A program made the position numbers and the translations under genes. Of a DNA stretch of 23,132 nt, positions 15,227-23,052 are shown piece by piece. The stretch spans positions 1 to 23,132 of IMG/VR virus record IMGVR_UViG_3300028874_000037; one strand, written 5' to 3'. Origin of the DNA: a virus. How positions within the stretch are numbered: position 1 is the first letter of the stretch; the number at the start of each line of letters is the position of its first letter. Under the pieces are notes generated by a model. The model saw only the letters and a list, made by a program, of their open reading frames with translations, was not told where the DNA came from and searched no databases.

Positions 15227-18118
15227 ATGAGCGGGATTCTCGGCGGCGCCAAGTCGCAAAGCCAGGCCCAAACGGCGGTATCGGATTTACAGGTGCAAAC
15301 CTCGACGTTTGGCGCGGTGGTGCCGATCATGTGGGGCACCACGCGTCTGACTGGCAACCTGATCTGGTACGGTAATTTCCAGTCGCACGCGCAAAGCTCG
15401 TCGCAATCTTCTGGTGGCAAGGGTGGTGGTGGTGGGGGCGGATCAACGACCAGTTATACCTACAGCACCTCTTTTGCCATCGGTTTGTGCGAGGGGCAGA
15501 TCCAGAGCATTGGTACGGTTTACGCCAGCAAAGATACCGGCACTGTCAGCAGCTACGGCTTTAGCGTGTTCATGGGATCGGTGCCGCAATCACCATGGTC
15601 GTATTTGTCTAGCGCGTTTCCGGCTCAGGCTATCGGCTATACCGGGCTTTGCTATATCGCCGCGGCGAACTATGACCTGGGCAGCAATACCAGCATGCCG
15701 AACTTTAGCTTCCAGGTTAGCGGGAAATTCGCCAATAGCTTCAATTCGTCGCCGGATGCACCGCCGGCGTCGATTCTGCCGGACTATTTGGACAATCCTT
15801 ACTATGGGGTTGGCTTTCCGCTAACGAAATTGGCCAGCCTGGCACAGTGGGACGCGTTCACCAAGGCTTATGGCATCCTTGTGTCGCCGTTGCTTGATAC
15901 TGCGCAGCAGGCTACCCAATTTGTTGATGACCTCTGCACGGCGACATGCTCAGCTGCGGTCTGGGCCTCTACTCAGCTCAAGATCATCCCGTATGCCGAT
16001 GTGGCCTACACCGGTAATGGCGTGACCTTCACGCCTAGCGTAACGCCGGTCTACAACCTGACCGATGACGATTTCTTGGACGACGGCAGCACGGATCCGG
16101 TGACGGTCAAGCGCATTAATGCAGCGGACGCCTACAACAGTGTCACTGTTGAGTATCTCGACTCCACCAATGAGTACAACGTGGCCACGGTCACCGCGCA
16201 GGACCAAGCCAATATCGATCTCTATGGACTGCGTCAGAAGAACGCGATCCAGATGCATATGATCACCCTGGCTGCGGTGGCGCAGCAGGTAGCGCAGTTC
16301 CAGGTGCAGCGGTCGTGTTACGTTCGCAATCAGTACACCTTCACGCTGGGCTGGCGCCACTGTCTGTTAGAGCCGATGGACGTGGTGACGATCAATGATG
16401 CGTGGCTTGGGCTGAGCTCCTATCCAGTGCGGATTATTGAGGTTGACGAGGATGAATCGGGCCAACTGAAGGTCACTGCTGAGGATTTTCCCGATCAGGT
16501 GTCTACGCCGTCACTCAACCAGGTGGCTGCGGCCACACGATATGCGGCGAACTACAACGTCGACCCGGGGCCGATCAATACCCCGGTGATATTTGACGCG
16601 CCGGGCATTCTCACCGCGTCAGGGTACGAAATCTGGGCCGCCATTTCTGGCGGCTCACTTTTTGGTGGCGCTGGGGTGTGGGTGTCTGAGGATGGCAACA
16701 CCTATGTCAATGTTGGAGCGATCAACGGTGGCGCGCGCTATGGCGCGCTGTCGGCGGCATTGCCTGTTGGTGCTGACCCAGATACTACCGACACCGCGGC
16801 GGTCAACCTGTCGGTCAGTGGCGGCACGATGCTTTCTGGCACGCTGGCGGATGCGAACGCCTACAACACTTTGTGCCTTATTGATGGTGAACTGATCAGT
16901 TATGAAACCGCCGCGCTGACGGCGGCCAATCAGTACAACCTGACGTATCTACGGCGCGGCGTCTATGGCACTCCGAATGCGGCGCATGCCAGCGGCGCGC
17001 CGTTCACGCGGCTGGACCAGGCAATTTTCAAGTACGCCTATAACCCCGCGCTGCTCGGCAAGTCGATCTACCTCAAGTTCACCGCCTTCAATCTGTATGG
17101 CGGTGGAGAAGAGAGTCTGGCCAACAGCGTGGCGTACACGCATGTGATCGGCGGCAGCATTTCGAAGCCCTCAAACATCACCGGGTTTATGGCCAGCCAG
17201 AATGGCAACGTGGTGGTGATGCAGTGGAACCTGCCGACAGATCCAAACATTGCCGGCTATGAAATCCGCTACACCACCCAAGGTGACACGACTTGGTCGC
17301 ACGGCACGCCAATTAGCCAGGTGACGGCGGGCACTCAGATCACCACCGCCAAGCTGGCACCTGGTAACTGGACGCTGTTGATGTGCGCTCAGGATAACTC
17401 TGGCGTTTATTCCGCCAGTCCTGCCGCCTACAACATCACGATGCTGAACGTGAACACTCTGCTGTATACGCAGCAGCAGGCGCCGGACTGGACTGCCGGA
17501 ACGCTGACCAACTTCGTGCATCACTGGTCTGGCGTTCTGGCACCTCAGTGCCAGGGAGTAGCGGCAAATGACGGCTGGAGCACCTTTGACCAGTACGCGA
17601 ACAATCCTTACCCGACATGCACCTATCAATCTCCCCAGATTGACCTGGGCATCGATGCATCGGTGCGCTTGCACGGGGAAATCGCCTCAATCCTCGGGCC
17701 CGGCGCGCCAGGAATTGCGGCGCCAGCGTTGCAGATGCAAAGCCGGTTGTCTGCCGGGACGTATCAGGGGTTCCAGCCGTGGACGATTGGCACACAGACT
17801 TGCCGGTACGTGCAGATGGAATTTTTGTTGAACACGGCTGTTGGTCTGCCGGTGATTCAGGGGTTCACGCCTTCGGTTGATGGCCAGCCATTCACCCAGT
17901 CTGGGCAGGCGGTCATCCCGGCCGGAGGCGCAACGATCACCTTCCCACTGCCATATCACCCAAGCACCATACCCATCCCACAGGTCACTGCAGTTGGTGG
18001 TTCTGGACTGGTGGCGACGGTATCAGCATCGAGCGCCACCAGCATGACGGTGCATGTTTTCAATACCAGCAATGTGGACGTCGGCGGGACGGTTAACTGG
18101 ACCGTAAACGGAGAATAG
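15227..18118 (+). CDS. Tail tip/host-specificity protein (J-like, with phage-tail_3 and fibronectin III domains)
   Basis: This 963-residue protein is the largest in the tail tip. It begins SGILGGAKSQSQAQTAVSDLQVQT and FGAVVPIMWGTTRLTGNLIW, typical of this family, with a Gly-rich flexible loop at about 62-72. Residues about 270-430 (AADAYNSVTVEYLDSTNEYN, then RHCLLEPMDVVTIND and IIEVDEDESGQLKVTAEDF) look like the putative phage tail protein domain (PF13550). A later segment, ISYETAALTA then YNLTYLRRGVYGT, is also common to the family. A fibronectin type III-like domain starts near 647 (KPSNITGFMA, IAGYEIRYTT). The C-terminal 200 residues are beta-rich and probably contact the fibre or receptor. 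It stops three bases before the fibre gene. Confidence 0.88.
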   Translation: MSGILGGAKSQSQAQTAVSDLQVQTSTFGAVVPIMWGTTRLTGNLIWYGNFQSHAQSSSQSSGGKGGGGGGGSTTSYTYSTSFAIGLCEGQIQSIGTVYASKDTGTVSSYGFSVFMGSVPQSPWSYLSSAFPAQAIGYTGLCYIAAANYDLGSNTSMPNFSFQVSGKFANSFNSSPDAPPASILPDYLDNPYYGVGFPLTKLASLAQWDAFTKAYGILVSPLLDTAQQATQFVDDLCTATCSAAVWASTQLKIIPYADVAYTGNGVTFTPSVTPVYNLTDDDFLDDGSTDPVTVKRINAADAYNSVTVEYLDSTNEYNVATVTAQDQANIDLYGLRQKNAIQMHMITLAAVAQQVAQFQVQRSCYVRNQYTFTLGWRHCLLEPMDVVTINDAWLGLSSYPVRIIEVDEDESGQLKVTAEDFPDQVSTPSLNQVAAATRYAANYNVDPGPINTPVIFDAPGILTASGYEIWAAISGGSLFGGAGVWVSEDGNTYVNVGAINGGARYGALSAALPVGADPDTTDTAAVNLSVSGGTMLSGTLADANAYNTLCLIDGELISYETAALTAANQYNLTYLRRGVYGTPNAAHASGAPFTRLDQAIFKYAYNPALLGKSIYLKFTAFNLYGGGEESLANSVAYTHVIGGSISKPSNITGFMASQNGNVVVMQWNLPTDPNIAGYEIRYTTQGDTTWSHGTPISQVTAGTQITTAKLAPGNWTLLMCAQDNSGVYSASPAAYNITMLNVNTLLYTQQQAPDWTAGTLTNFVHHWSGVLAPQCQGVAANDGWSTFDQYANNPYPTCTYQSPQIDLGIDASVRLHGEIASILGPGAPGIAAPALQMQSRLSAGTYQGFQPWTIGTQTCRYVQMEFLLNTAVGLPVIQGFTPSVDGQPFTQSGQAVIPAGGATITFPLPYHPSTIPIPQVTAVGGSGLVATVSASSATSMTVHVFNTSNVDVGGTVNWTVNGE

Positions 18119-18121
18119 AGC

Positions 18122-19294
18122 ATGACTGTAGCAACTTTTTCACAGACCAACTTCACGTCCCAGGATTCGACTTCCTACAAGGCGTCGATCGACGGTGATT
18201 TCTCGGTGCTGGCGCGCGCGGGGCAAGCGTTTGCCCCGCATGCCGCAGCAACCCCGAGTATGACCGTGCAGGTGGATCCTGGTTATGTCTTCGACGGTTT
18301 CACTGCCACGGCGACAGCCCTGCAAACATCCGGAGCAATCACCGGCCCGGTGTCGAACCCTCGGATCGACCTGGTCACCTGCAACATCAGCACCGGGGCC
18401 ATGTCTGTCGTGACGGGTGCTGAAGCGGCAAGCCCGGTACCTCCAGCTATTCCGCTCGGCACTTTCCCTGTGGCGCAGGTTGCGCTTGCGATTGGCGTGT
18501 CGGCGATTACCAATAGCATGGTCACCGATGTGCGGAATGTTATTACGCCGCCTGAGCGCGTGAGTGCGCGGTCCTTGTCATCTGCGTCATCCACGCAGCA
18601 ATCAGACCTTGGCAAGGCCATTGAACTTAGCGGGACGTTCGCTCTGACTTTATCAACCGTCGTTGGCTCTGGTTGGTGGGCGATGCTGAAGAATACAGGC
18701 GCCGGCACGATAACGCTGTCACCACAGACCGGGACGGTTGATGGCCTGGCCACGCTGTCGCTACAGGCTGGCCAGGGCATTCTGATCCATTACGACGGTT
18801 CGGGCTTTTACTCTTATGGGCTTGGGGGAAGCGGTAACCCAGCGGGCACAATCCTCCCCAGCGCATGCTCGTCGGCCCCAGCGGGTTACTTGCTCTGCAA
18901 TGGCGCGCTTATCTCGCGCACTACCTACGCGACACTGTTCGCTGCTATTGGAACTGCTTACGGCGCCGGTGACGGCAGTACGACCTTTGGTATTCCTGAC
19001 GGGCGCGGCGTTGTGCTGCGCGGGCTTGATGGCGGACGTGGGCTGGATACGGGGCGAGTTCTTGGCAGCTATCAAGCTGATGCAATCGCCTCGCACACAG
19101 TGGCCATCTCAGACCCTGGACACTCACACACGGCGACGCAGCCCGTAGGCTCGGGTGGGGGTGCAGGCTCGGCTGGTCTATCACCCGTCGTCAAGGCAAC
19201 AGGCACTTCAACCACCGGCATCACCGCCGGATACACAGGCGCAGCAGAAACCATCATGAAGAACTTGTCCGTCAACTTCATCATCAAGTATTGA
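18122..19294 (+). CDS. Tail fibre with phage collar domain
   Basis: The 390-residue protein has an N-terminal part (residues about 1-140; SQTNFTSQDSTSYKASIDGD, FPVAQVALAIGVSAI) that likely attaches to the tail tip. A middle beta segment, LGKAIELSGTFALTL, follows. The C-terminal half holds a collar domain: GTILPSACSSAPAGYLLCNG, ISRTTYATLFAAIGTAYG and TTFGIPDGRGVVLRG. It ends with HSHTATQ and NLSVNFIIKY, a standard fibre tip ending. The protein would be trimeric and act in receptor binding. The next gene is probably its chaperone. A GGAG ribosome binding site precedes the ATG. Confidence 0.88.
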   Translation: MTVATFSQTNFTSQDSTSYKASIDGDFSVLARAGQAFAPHAAATPSMTVQVDPGYVFDGFTATATALQTSGAITGPVSNPRIDLVTCNISTGAMSVVTGAEAASPVPPAIPLGTFPVAQVALAIGVSAITNSMVTDVRNVITPPERVSARSLSSASSTQQSDLGKAIELSGTFALTLSTVVGSGWWAMLKNTGAGTITLSPQTGTVDGLATLSLQAGQGILIHYDGSGFYSYGLGGSGNPAGTILPSACSSAPAGYLLCNGALISRTTYATLFAAIGTAYGAGDGSTTFGIPDGRGVVLRGLDGGRGLDTGRVLGSYQADAIASHTVAISDPGHSHTATQPVGSGGGAGSAGLSPVVKATGTSTTGITAGYTGAAETIMKNLSVNFIIKY

Positions 19295-19303
19295 GAAAAT
19301 AAA

Positions 19304-19834
19304 ATGGACATCACCGTATACCAGTGCGACCAGAGTGGCGTTTACCTCGGGCAAACCACCGCGCCGGAATCCCCCCTAGAACCGGACGTTTATCTGATCC
19401 CGGCTGGGGCTGTGGAAACGGCTCCCCCCGCAGTCCCCCCAGGGCAATGCGCTGTCTGGTCATCGACAACTGAAAGCTGGAGCCTGCAGCCAATTCCGAC
19501 GCCTGAGGCACCCGTCATCCCGACACCGACATTCGCGCAACAAGTCGCTGCGCTTGAGGTCGCTGTTCAGGCTTGGCTCGATACAACGGCGCAGGGCAAC
19601 GGGTACGCGGATATGGCCTCTTGCATCACCTATATAAACTCGGGTGTTGCGCAGTGGGCGGCTGACGCTAAAGCGGCTATTGCCTGGCGTGATGCAGTCT
19701 GGCAAGCGTGCTACAGCCAATTCACCGCCGCCCAGGGCGCGCCGCTGCCTGCCGTCCCCACATCTACCGCGCTGATCGCCGCTCTGCCGCAACCCGCGAC
19801 GTTTGGCTGGACAGTGCACGCCGCTGGAGTCTAA
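19304..19834 (+). CDS. Probable tail fibre assembly chaperone
   Basis: A 176-residue protein located directly after the fibre gene. The N-terminal strand-rich part (ITVYQCDQSGVYLGQTTA then DVYLIPAGAVETAPP and CAVWSSTTESWSL) is the pattern found in tail fibre assembly proteins and related C-terminal caps: a short preface, Pro-rich linker, and an aromatic strand. The C-terminal part (AWLDTTAQGNGYADMASCITYINSG, AWRDAVWQACYSQF) is helical and resembles the DUF4376-like end of such proteins. It may assist fibre trimerisation. Assignment is by position and general pattern. Confidence 0.65.
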   Translation: MDITVYQCDQSGVYLGQTTAPESPLEPDVYLIPAGAVETAPPAVPPGQCAVWSSTTESWSLQPIPTPEAPVIPTPTFAQQVAALEVAVQAWLDTTAQGNGYADMASCITYINSGVAQWAADAKAAIAWRDAVWQACYSQFTAAQGAPLPAVPTSTALIAALPQPATFGWTVHAAGV

Positions 19835-19837
19835 GCC

Positions 19838-20146
19838 ATGAAATACCTCAAACGCTTTCTGTTGAACCTCCTGATCATTCTGGACGAGCTTGGCAATACG
19901 TTGACACTCGGCAGCCCGGAAGAAACCATCAGCAGCCGCGCGGCCAAGGCCCGCAATGCTGGTAAGCGCTGGGGTTGCGTGTTGTGTCGCTTCCTCGATT
20001 GGATCCAGCCACACCACTGCGACAACGCGCTGGAAGATCAAGCCGCTGGTGTTGATGCTGTTATTCCTGACGACGATACCAACCGAGCTACCCACAAAAC
20101 CGGCGTACCCGGCAAACACCTAAACCCCGCTCAGTGGCGGGGTTGA
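19838..20146 (+). CDS. Small conserved phage protein of unknown function
   Basis: A 102-residue protein starting MKYLKRFLLNLLIILDELGNTLTLGSPEETISSRAAKARN, then KRWGCVLCRFLDWIQPHHC. The pattern of a leading hydrophobic helix, a Leu/Asp-rich piece, ETISSRA, and the tryptophan-rich CRFLDWIxPxHC ending recurs in many prophages of Gram-negative bacteria, always near lysis genes, but its role is unknown to me. Two cysteines and two histidines (CRFLDWIQPHHC) could bind metal. A hairpin overlaps the last codons and the stop. It follows the fibre-assembly gene by three bases. Confidence 0.72.
   Translation: MKYLKRFLLNLLIILDELGNTLTLGSPEETISSRAAKARNAGKRWGCVLCRFLDWIQPHHCDNALEDQAAGVDAVIPDDDTNRATHKTGVPGKHLNPAQWRG
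20123..20144 (+). other. Perfect 8-bp hairpin overlapping the stop of the upstream gene
   Basis: AACCCCGC (20123-20130) pairs with GCGGGGTT (20137-20144) around TCAGTG. No T-run follows, so termination would be weak. It ends 21 bases before the next ATG, the spacing seen at other gene starts in this window. Confidence 0.65.
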
Positions 20147-20165
20147 TTATTTCCAAGGGGGAGAA

Positions 20166-20501
20166 ATGTCAGAGAGCCAGGAGGTGATCGTGGGCAGGCT
20201 GGATGAGCGCATGGTCGGCATGCAAAAGGAGATGTCGCAGCTTGTCGATACCGTGCGCACGCTAACCGATGCTGTAACGGCGCTCACCAAAGAGGGCGCG
20301 CGGATTGATACCGTGCAAACCCAGGTGTCGGCGCTACTGCGTGGACAGGAGGATCTGTGGCGCGAGATTGGCAAATTGCATGACAAGCTGATTGCGCACC
20401 AGCAGGCCCAGGCGCGTGCGTCGGCTGGAGGTCTGTTTGAAGTGATTAAGCTCATCGTGGCCGGCGCCATCGGCGTAGCTGTGGCGCGCTTCGGGAGATA
20501 G
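20166..20501 (+). CDS. Coiled-coil protein with C-terminal membrane helix (XhlA-like, holin-associated?)
   Basis: The 111-residue product has an N-terminal coiled coil (about 5-75: VGRLDERMVGMQKEMSQLVD, TLTDAVTALTKEGARIDTVQ) and a single hydrophobic helix near its end (LFEVIKLIVAGAIGVAVARFG). This layout matches XhlA-type proteins encoded beside holins in lysis cassettes. A GGGGGAG ribosome binding site precedes the ATG. It sits between the tail and the endolysin. It may help holin function or anchor another protein in the inner membrane; direct evidence is lacking. Confidence 0.62.
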   Translation: MSESQEVIVGRLDERMVGMQKEMSQLVDTVRTLTDAVTALTKEGARIDTVQTQVSALLRGQEDLWREIGKLHDKLIAHQQAQARASAGGLFEVIKLIVAGAIGVAVARFGR

Positions 20502-20530
20502 CAGTGCTTGGCATTGCCAAATTATTCAAC

Positions 20531-20551
20531 GCGCTGAAAAGCGCTTTTTTT
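20531..20551 (+). terminator. Intrinsic terminator with GAAA loop inside the lysis region
   Basis: GCGCT (20531-20535), loop GAAA, AGCGC (20540-20544), then seven T residues (20545-20551). The short but GC-rich stem and T-run make it a good terminator. It lies within a longer in-frame ORF that would begin at GTG 20504, arguing for the downstream start at 20594. Confidence 0.65.
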
Positions 20552-20593
20552 ACGCCCGCCATTCCGGCGCCGGCGACACCAAAAGGAAACACC

Positions 20594-20767
20594 ATGTTCG
20601 AAACCATCAAGACCAAAGCCCAAGCCGAGATCGACCAGCTCAAGGTGGACGCGCGCAGCGTCGAAGAGCGCATTGAGGCCGCTTTTAAGCTGGGCGCGCT
20701 GCATCACGCCCTGGCGGACGCCGAAGCCAAGATCCGCGCTGAGTTCGACACCGATACCAAAAGCTAA
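20594..20767 (+). CDS. Small helical protein in the lysis cassette
   Basis: The 57-residue product starts FETIKTKAQAEIDQLKVDAR and is an amphipathic helix rich in Ala, Glu and Lys, with no membrane segment or known motif. The ATG at 20594 has an AAAGGA ribosome binding site. An upstream GTG at 20504 with GGGAG before it would add 30 residues, including a hydrophobic AKLFNALKSAFF stretch, but those codons run through a terminator. If the GTG is used, the protein has a short N-terminal membrane-like helix. Role unknown. It is 13 bases upstream of the endolysin ATG. Confidence 0.55.
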   Translation: MFETIKTKAQAEIDQLKVDARSVEERIEAAFKLGALHHALADAEAKIRAEFDTDTKS

Positions 20768-20780
20768 GGGGGTAACCGCC

Positions 20781-21263
20781 ATGGCTGATTTTGCATCAGC
20801 TTTTACCGCTCTCATCGGAAATGAGGGCGGTTATTCCAACGATCCGAAAGACCCGGGTGGCGAGACCATGTGGGGCGTGACCGCCAGGGTAGCGCGCGCG
20901 AATGGCTACACCGGCCCAATGCGCAGCCTGCCGCTGGAGACGGCGCGCCAGATCGCCAAAACGGAATACTGGGATCCGTACCGGTGCGACGAGTTGCCAG
21001 AGGCTATCGGCTTCCATGTATTGGATGCGGCCTACAACGGCGGCTATCCGGCAAAGTGGCTGCAGCTGTCGGTGGGCGAGAAGCCGGACGGCAAGGTCGG
21101 GCCGGTGACTGTAGCGGCGGTGAATGCGGCTGACGTGTACCGCACCGGTATGCGCTTCCTGGCGCTTCGCCTGGCTTACATGACCACGCTGCGTACTTGG
21201 CCGACCTTCGGTAAGGGCTGGTCGGCGCGGATCGCACGAAACTTGATGAAGGGGGCAGTTTGA
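20781..21263 (+). CDS. Endolysin, GH108-type N-acetylmuramidase
   Basis: A 160-residue enzyme starting ADFASAFTALIGNEGGYSND, followed by PKDPGGETMWGVTARVARANG. The EGGYSNDPKDPGGETMWGVT block is the glycoside hydrolase 108 signature, and Glu15 is the proposed catalytic acid. The C-terminal part (LDAAYNGGYPAKWLQLSVGE, DGKVGPVTVAAVNAAD) is the peptidoglycan-binding-3 domain usually paired with it. It cuts the glycan strands of peptidoglycan at lysis. The ATG at 20781 follows AAGGGGG; an upstream in-frame start adds a charged stretch that belongs to the previous gene's other frame and is rejected. No signal peptide is visible, so it needs a holin. Confidence 0.9.
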   Translation: MADFASAFTALIGNEGGYSNDPKDPGGETMWGVTARVARANGYTGPMRSLPLETARQIAKTEYWDPYRCDELPEAIGFHVLDAAYNGGYPAKWLQLSVGEKPDGKVGPVTVAAVNAADVYRTGMRFLALRLAYMTTLRTWPTFGKGWSARIARNLMKGAV

Positions 21264-21832
21264 TGGATCCGATTACTATCGCAATGGGCTTGGCCACCTA
21301 CGTGCCGGACATTATCAAATGGGTGAGTGGGAGCGATAAGGCGGCAGATGCCGCTTCGAAGGTGGTATCGATCGCGCAGACGGTGACCGGTACCAGTAAT
21401 GGGGACGACGCGCTTGCGGCGGTGAAAGCCAACCCGACGCTGGCGCTACAGCTCCAGCAGGAGCTGGACAAAAACCAGCAGGCGCTGGCGCAGATCAGCC
21501 AGGTGGTGACGTTGGCCGAGATCCAGGCGGATACCGCAGACTATGCGCAGTCAGTTGCTGATCGCGGCAGCGCGCGCACCATGCAAATCAGCACGCGATC
21601 CTATACCGCGCCAGCGCTGGCTTTCCTGATCACCATCGGGTTTTTCGGTGTGTTGGGGTTCATGCTGCTGCGTGATGTTCCGCAAGGGTCGCGCGACGTG
21701 CTCAACATCATGCTTGGGTCGTTGGGCACGGCGTGGGTATCGGTGGTGGCGTTTTATTTTGGTTCAAGCGCGGGGAGTCAGCAAAAGAGTGTGCTGCTGG
21801 CGCAGTCGATGCCAGCAACCCAGAAAAGCTAA
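21263..21832 (+). CDS. Probable holin-like membrane protein (3TM/GTA-holin type)
   Basis: The ATG at 21263 overlaps the TGA of the endolysin (TGATG), a tight coupling. The 189-residue product has a weakly hydrophobic N-terminus, a long helical Gln/Ala-rich middle (LALQLQQELDKNQQALAQ), DRGSARTM, and two clear membrane helices at about 112-133 (APALAFLITIGFFGVLGFML) and 145-165 (LNIMLGSLGTAWVSVVAFYF), followed by GSSAGSQQKSVLLAQ. This layout and the MLGSLGTAW...FYFGSSAGS motif are common in proteins next to endolysins in Gram-negative prophages. It probably acts as holin or as a holin-regulating protein. It stops two bases before the convergent integrase stop. Confidence 0.72.
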   Translation: MDPITIAMGLATYVPDIIKWVSGSDKAADAASKVVSIAQTVTGTSNGDDALAAVKANPTLALQLQQELDKNQQALAQISQVVTLAEIQADTADYAQSVADRGSARTMQISTRSYTAPALAFLITIGFFGVLGFMLLRDVPQGSRDVLNIMLGSLGTAWVSVVAFYFGSSAGSQQKSVLLAQSMPATQKS

Positions 21833-21834
21833 TA

Positions 21835-22842
21835 TCAGTCCAGGCGCCCGGCGATATCCGTCGCCGTGGCGTTGTAGTAGATCATCAGACTTTTAATGTC
21901 GCGGTGGCCAATCATGCGCGCCAGATCAAGTACATCAAGCTTTCTGGCCAGCCGCGTGATGGCTTCGTGGCGTGTGTCGTGAAAATGGACATCCGCCAAC
22001 TCCGGGTCAGATTCTGCGGCTATATCTCGATATTTCCTAAACAGGGACGATAAGCCATCTGCAGTCAGGTTAAACACCGGGTTCGCGCCGATCTTTAGCG
22101 CAATATCCAGAATCTCAGCGGCCGCATTGGATAGCGCCACATCGCGCGAATCGCCGTTTTTTGTTTTAGGTAGTTTGACGTATCGCTTGGCCAGGAACAC
22201 ATGCTCTGGCGTCAACGCTGTAATCTCGCCGGCGCGCATAGCCGTTTCCATGGCAAACAGAAATGCTAGGGCGATCATGTGGCGCTTTTCTTTGGGGTCG
22301 GCGCCCTTGGTGTAACTGAGAAAGGCAAGAACCTTATCCGCAACAGCATCCGTGATCTGAACGTCACGCGATGGAGTGGCGGCCGGGCGCGTTACATCGC
22401 GGACTGGGTTAGATGAGCAATACCGCCATTCACGGCGCGCGCACTCAAATACCGCCGACAGCAAGTTCATTTCCCGGTTTACCGTGGCGCGCGACACCGA
22501 TTTCAATCGCTCATCTCGCCACTTGGAAATATCGTCAGGCGTGATTTTGTCTATGCGCGCGCCGATGATTTTCATCGACCGGATGAAGTATTCAATACGC
22601 ACGATTTCCCAGCGCGCGCCGCCCTTCGTTGGTGAAACATCATTCTTGTACCGCTCAAGGACGTCTGCCAGGGTTTTTGCTTCCTTGACGACAATGAGTT
22701 TGCCGGACAGAATCTCATTTTCGACGCGAGTCGCCCAAGTAATACCCTCTGCCTTGGTGTCAAAGGTTCCCGATCTACGCACCCCTTGTTTGAATATCTC
22801 GACCCGCCATGCGTCCCCGCGCTTCCTGAAAGTGGCCACCAT
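21835..22842 (-). CDS. int: Tyrosine-family phage integrase
   Basis: The 335-residue product has an N-terminal arm-binding part (ATFRKRGDAWRVEIFKQGVR), a core-binding helical domain (LADVLERYKNDVSPTKGG) and a C-terminal catalytic domain. Active residues are Arg203 (METAMRAGEIT), His288 and Arg291 (VHFHDTRHE), His313 (MIGHRDIKS), and the nucleophile Tyr322 (SLMIYYNAT). The set is complete, so the enzyme should be active. It performs integration and excision at the att site. The ATG at 22842 (preceded by AAGGGA) is chosen over one at 22896, whose codons lie in a repeat array. The stop is two bases from the convergent holin-like gene, so late transcription would run into it as antisense. Confidence 0.92.
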   Translation of the reverse strand: MVATFRKRGDAWRVEIFKQGVRRSGTFDTKAEGITWATRVENEILSGKLIVVKEAKTLADVLERYKNDVSPTKGGARWEIVRIEYFIRSMKIIGARIDKITPDDISKWRDERLKSVSRATVNREMNLLSAVFECARREWRYCSSNPVRDVTRPAATPSRDVQITDAVADKVLAFLSYTKGADPKEKRHMIALAFLFAMETAMRAGEITALTPEHVFLAKRYVKLPKTKNGDSRDVALSNAAAEILDIALKIGANPVFNLTADGLSSLFRKYRDIAAESDPELADVHFHDTRHEAITRLARKLDVLDLARMIGHRDIKSLMIYYNATATDIAGRLD

Positions 22843-22848
22843 AATCCC

Positions 22849-22918
22849 TTGGCGTGAATTTGGCGTAATGCGTAAAGAAACTTCACGCCACATCACGCCA
22901 AAATTTAACTTATCACGC
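22849..22918. repeat. Array of TTGGCGTGA-like repeats upstream of the integrase
   Basis: Two forward copies are TTGGCGTGA (22849-22857) and TTGGCGTAA (22860-22868). Two reverse copies are TCACGCCA (22883-22890) and TCACGCCAA (22893-22901), and a partial copy TCACGC lies at 22913-22918. Copies within each pair are spaced 10-11 bases, one helical turn, and the outer pair forms a perfect 9-bp inverted repeat. Fits either integrase arm-type sites near att or operators over the integrase promoter. Confidence 0.7.
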
Positions 22919-22937
22919 AGGGTATCAGAGGGGGCAA
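22909..22937 (-). promoter_or_regulatory. Possible integrase promoter
   Basis: On the minus strand TTGCCC (22937-22932) and GATAAG (22914-22909) are spaced by 17 bases. Each matches the consensus at four of six positions. Transcription would begin near 22902 and give a leader of about 60 bases holding the repeat array. One repeat half-copy overlaps the -10 element, so a repressor binding the repeats could shut it off. Confidence 0.35.
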
Positions 22938-23052
22938 CCCTTATCTATAGCCACTTCCAGAAACATTGCCCCATATTGAAAAACATCAAGAAATGCGGTG
23001 CTGTGCCGGTTCGGGGCACCAAGAATCATTCCGGTGTTAGCCGGAAAAGCAC
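22938..23052. other. Prophage right-end region with two hairpins, probable att junction nearby
   Basis: No gene is supported here. Two hairpins are visible: GTGCC/GGCAC (23003-23007 with 23015-23019, loop GGTTCGG) and TTCCGG/CCGGAA (23029-23034 with 23041-23046). The integrase start faces this region, and no phage gene lies beyond it, so the att core and the switch to host DNA probably fall between about 22920 and 23132. The exact core cannot be set because the left attachment end is outside the window. Confidence 0.4.

Noticed and set aside
20504-20593. GTG start giving an 87-residue protein
   Set aside because: The added codons cross a strong terminator hairpin and the downstream ATG has a better ribosome binding site; the GTG cannot be fully excluded.
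22990-23022. A leucine tRNA 3' end as attachment core
   Set aside because: About 11 bases of the T-arm and acceptor stem would be missing, and no cloverleaf can be drawn; kept only as a low-interest remark.
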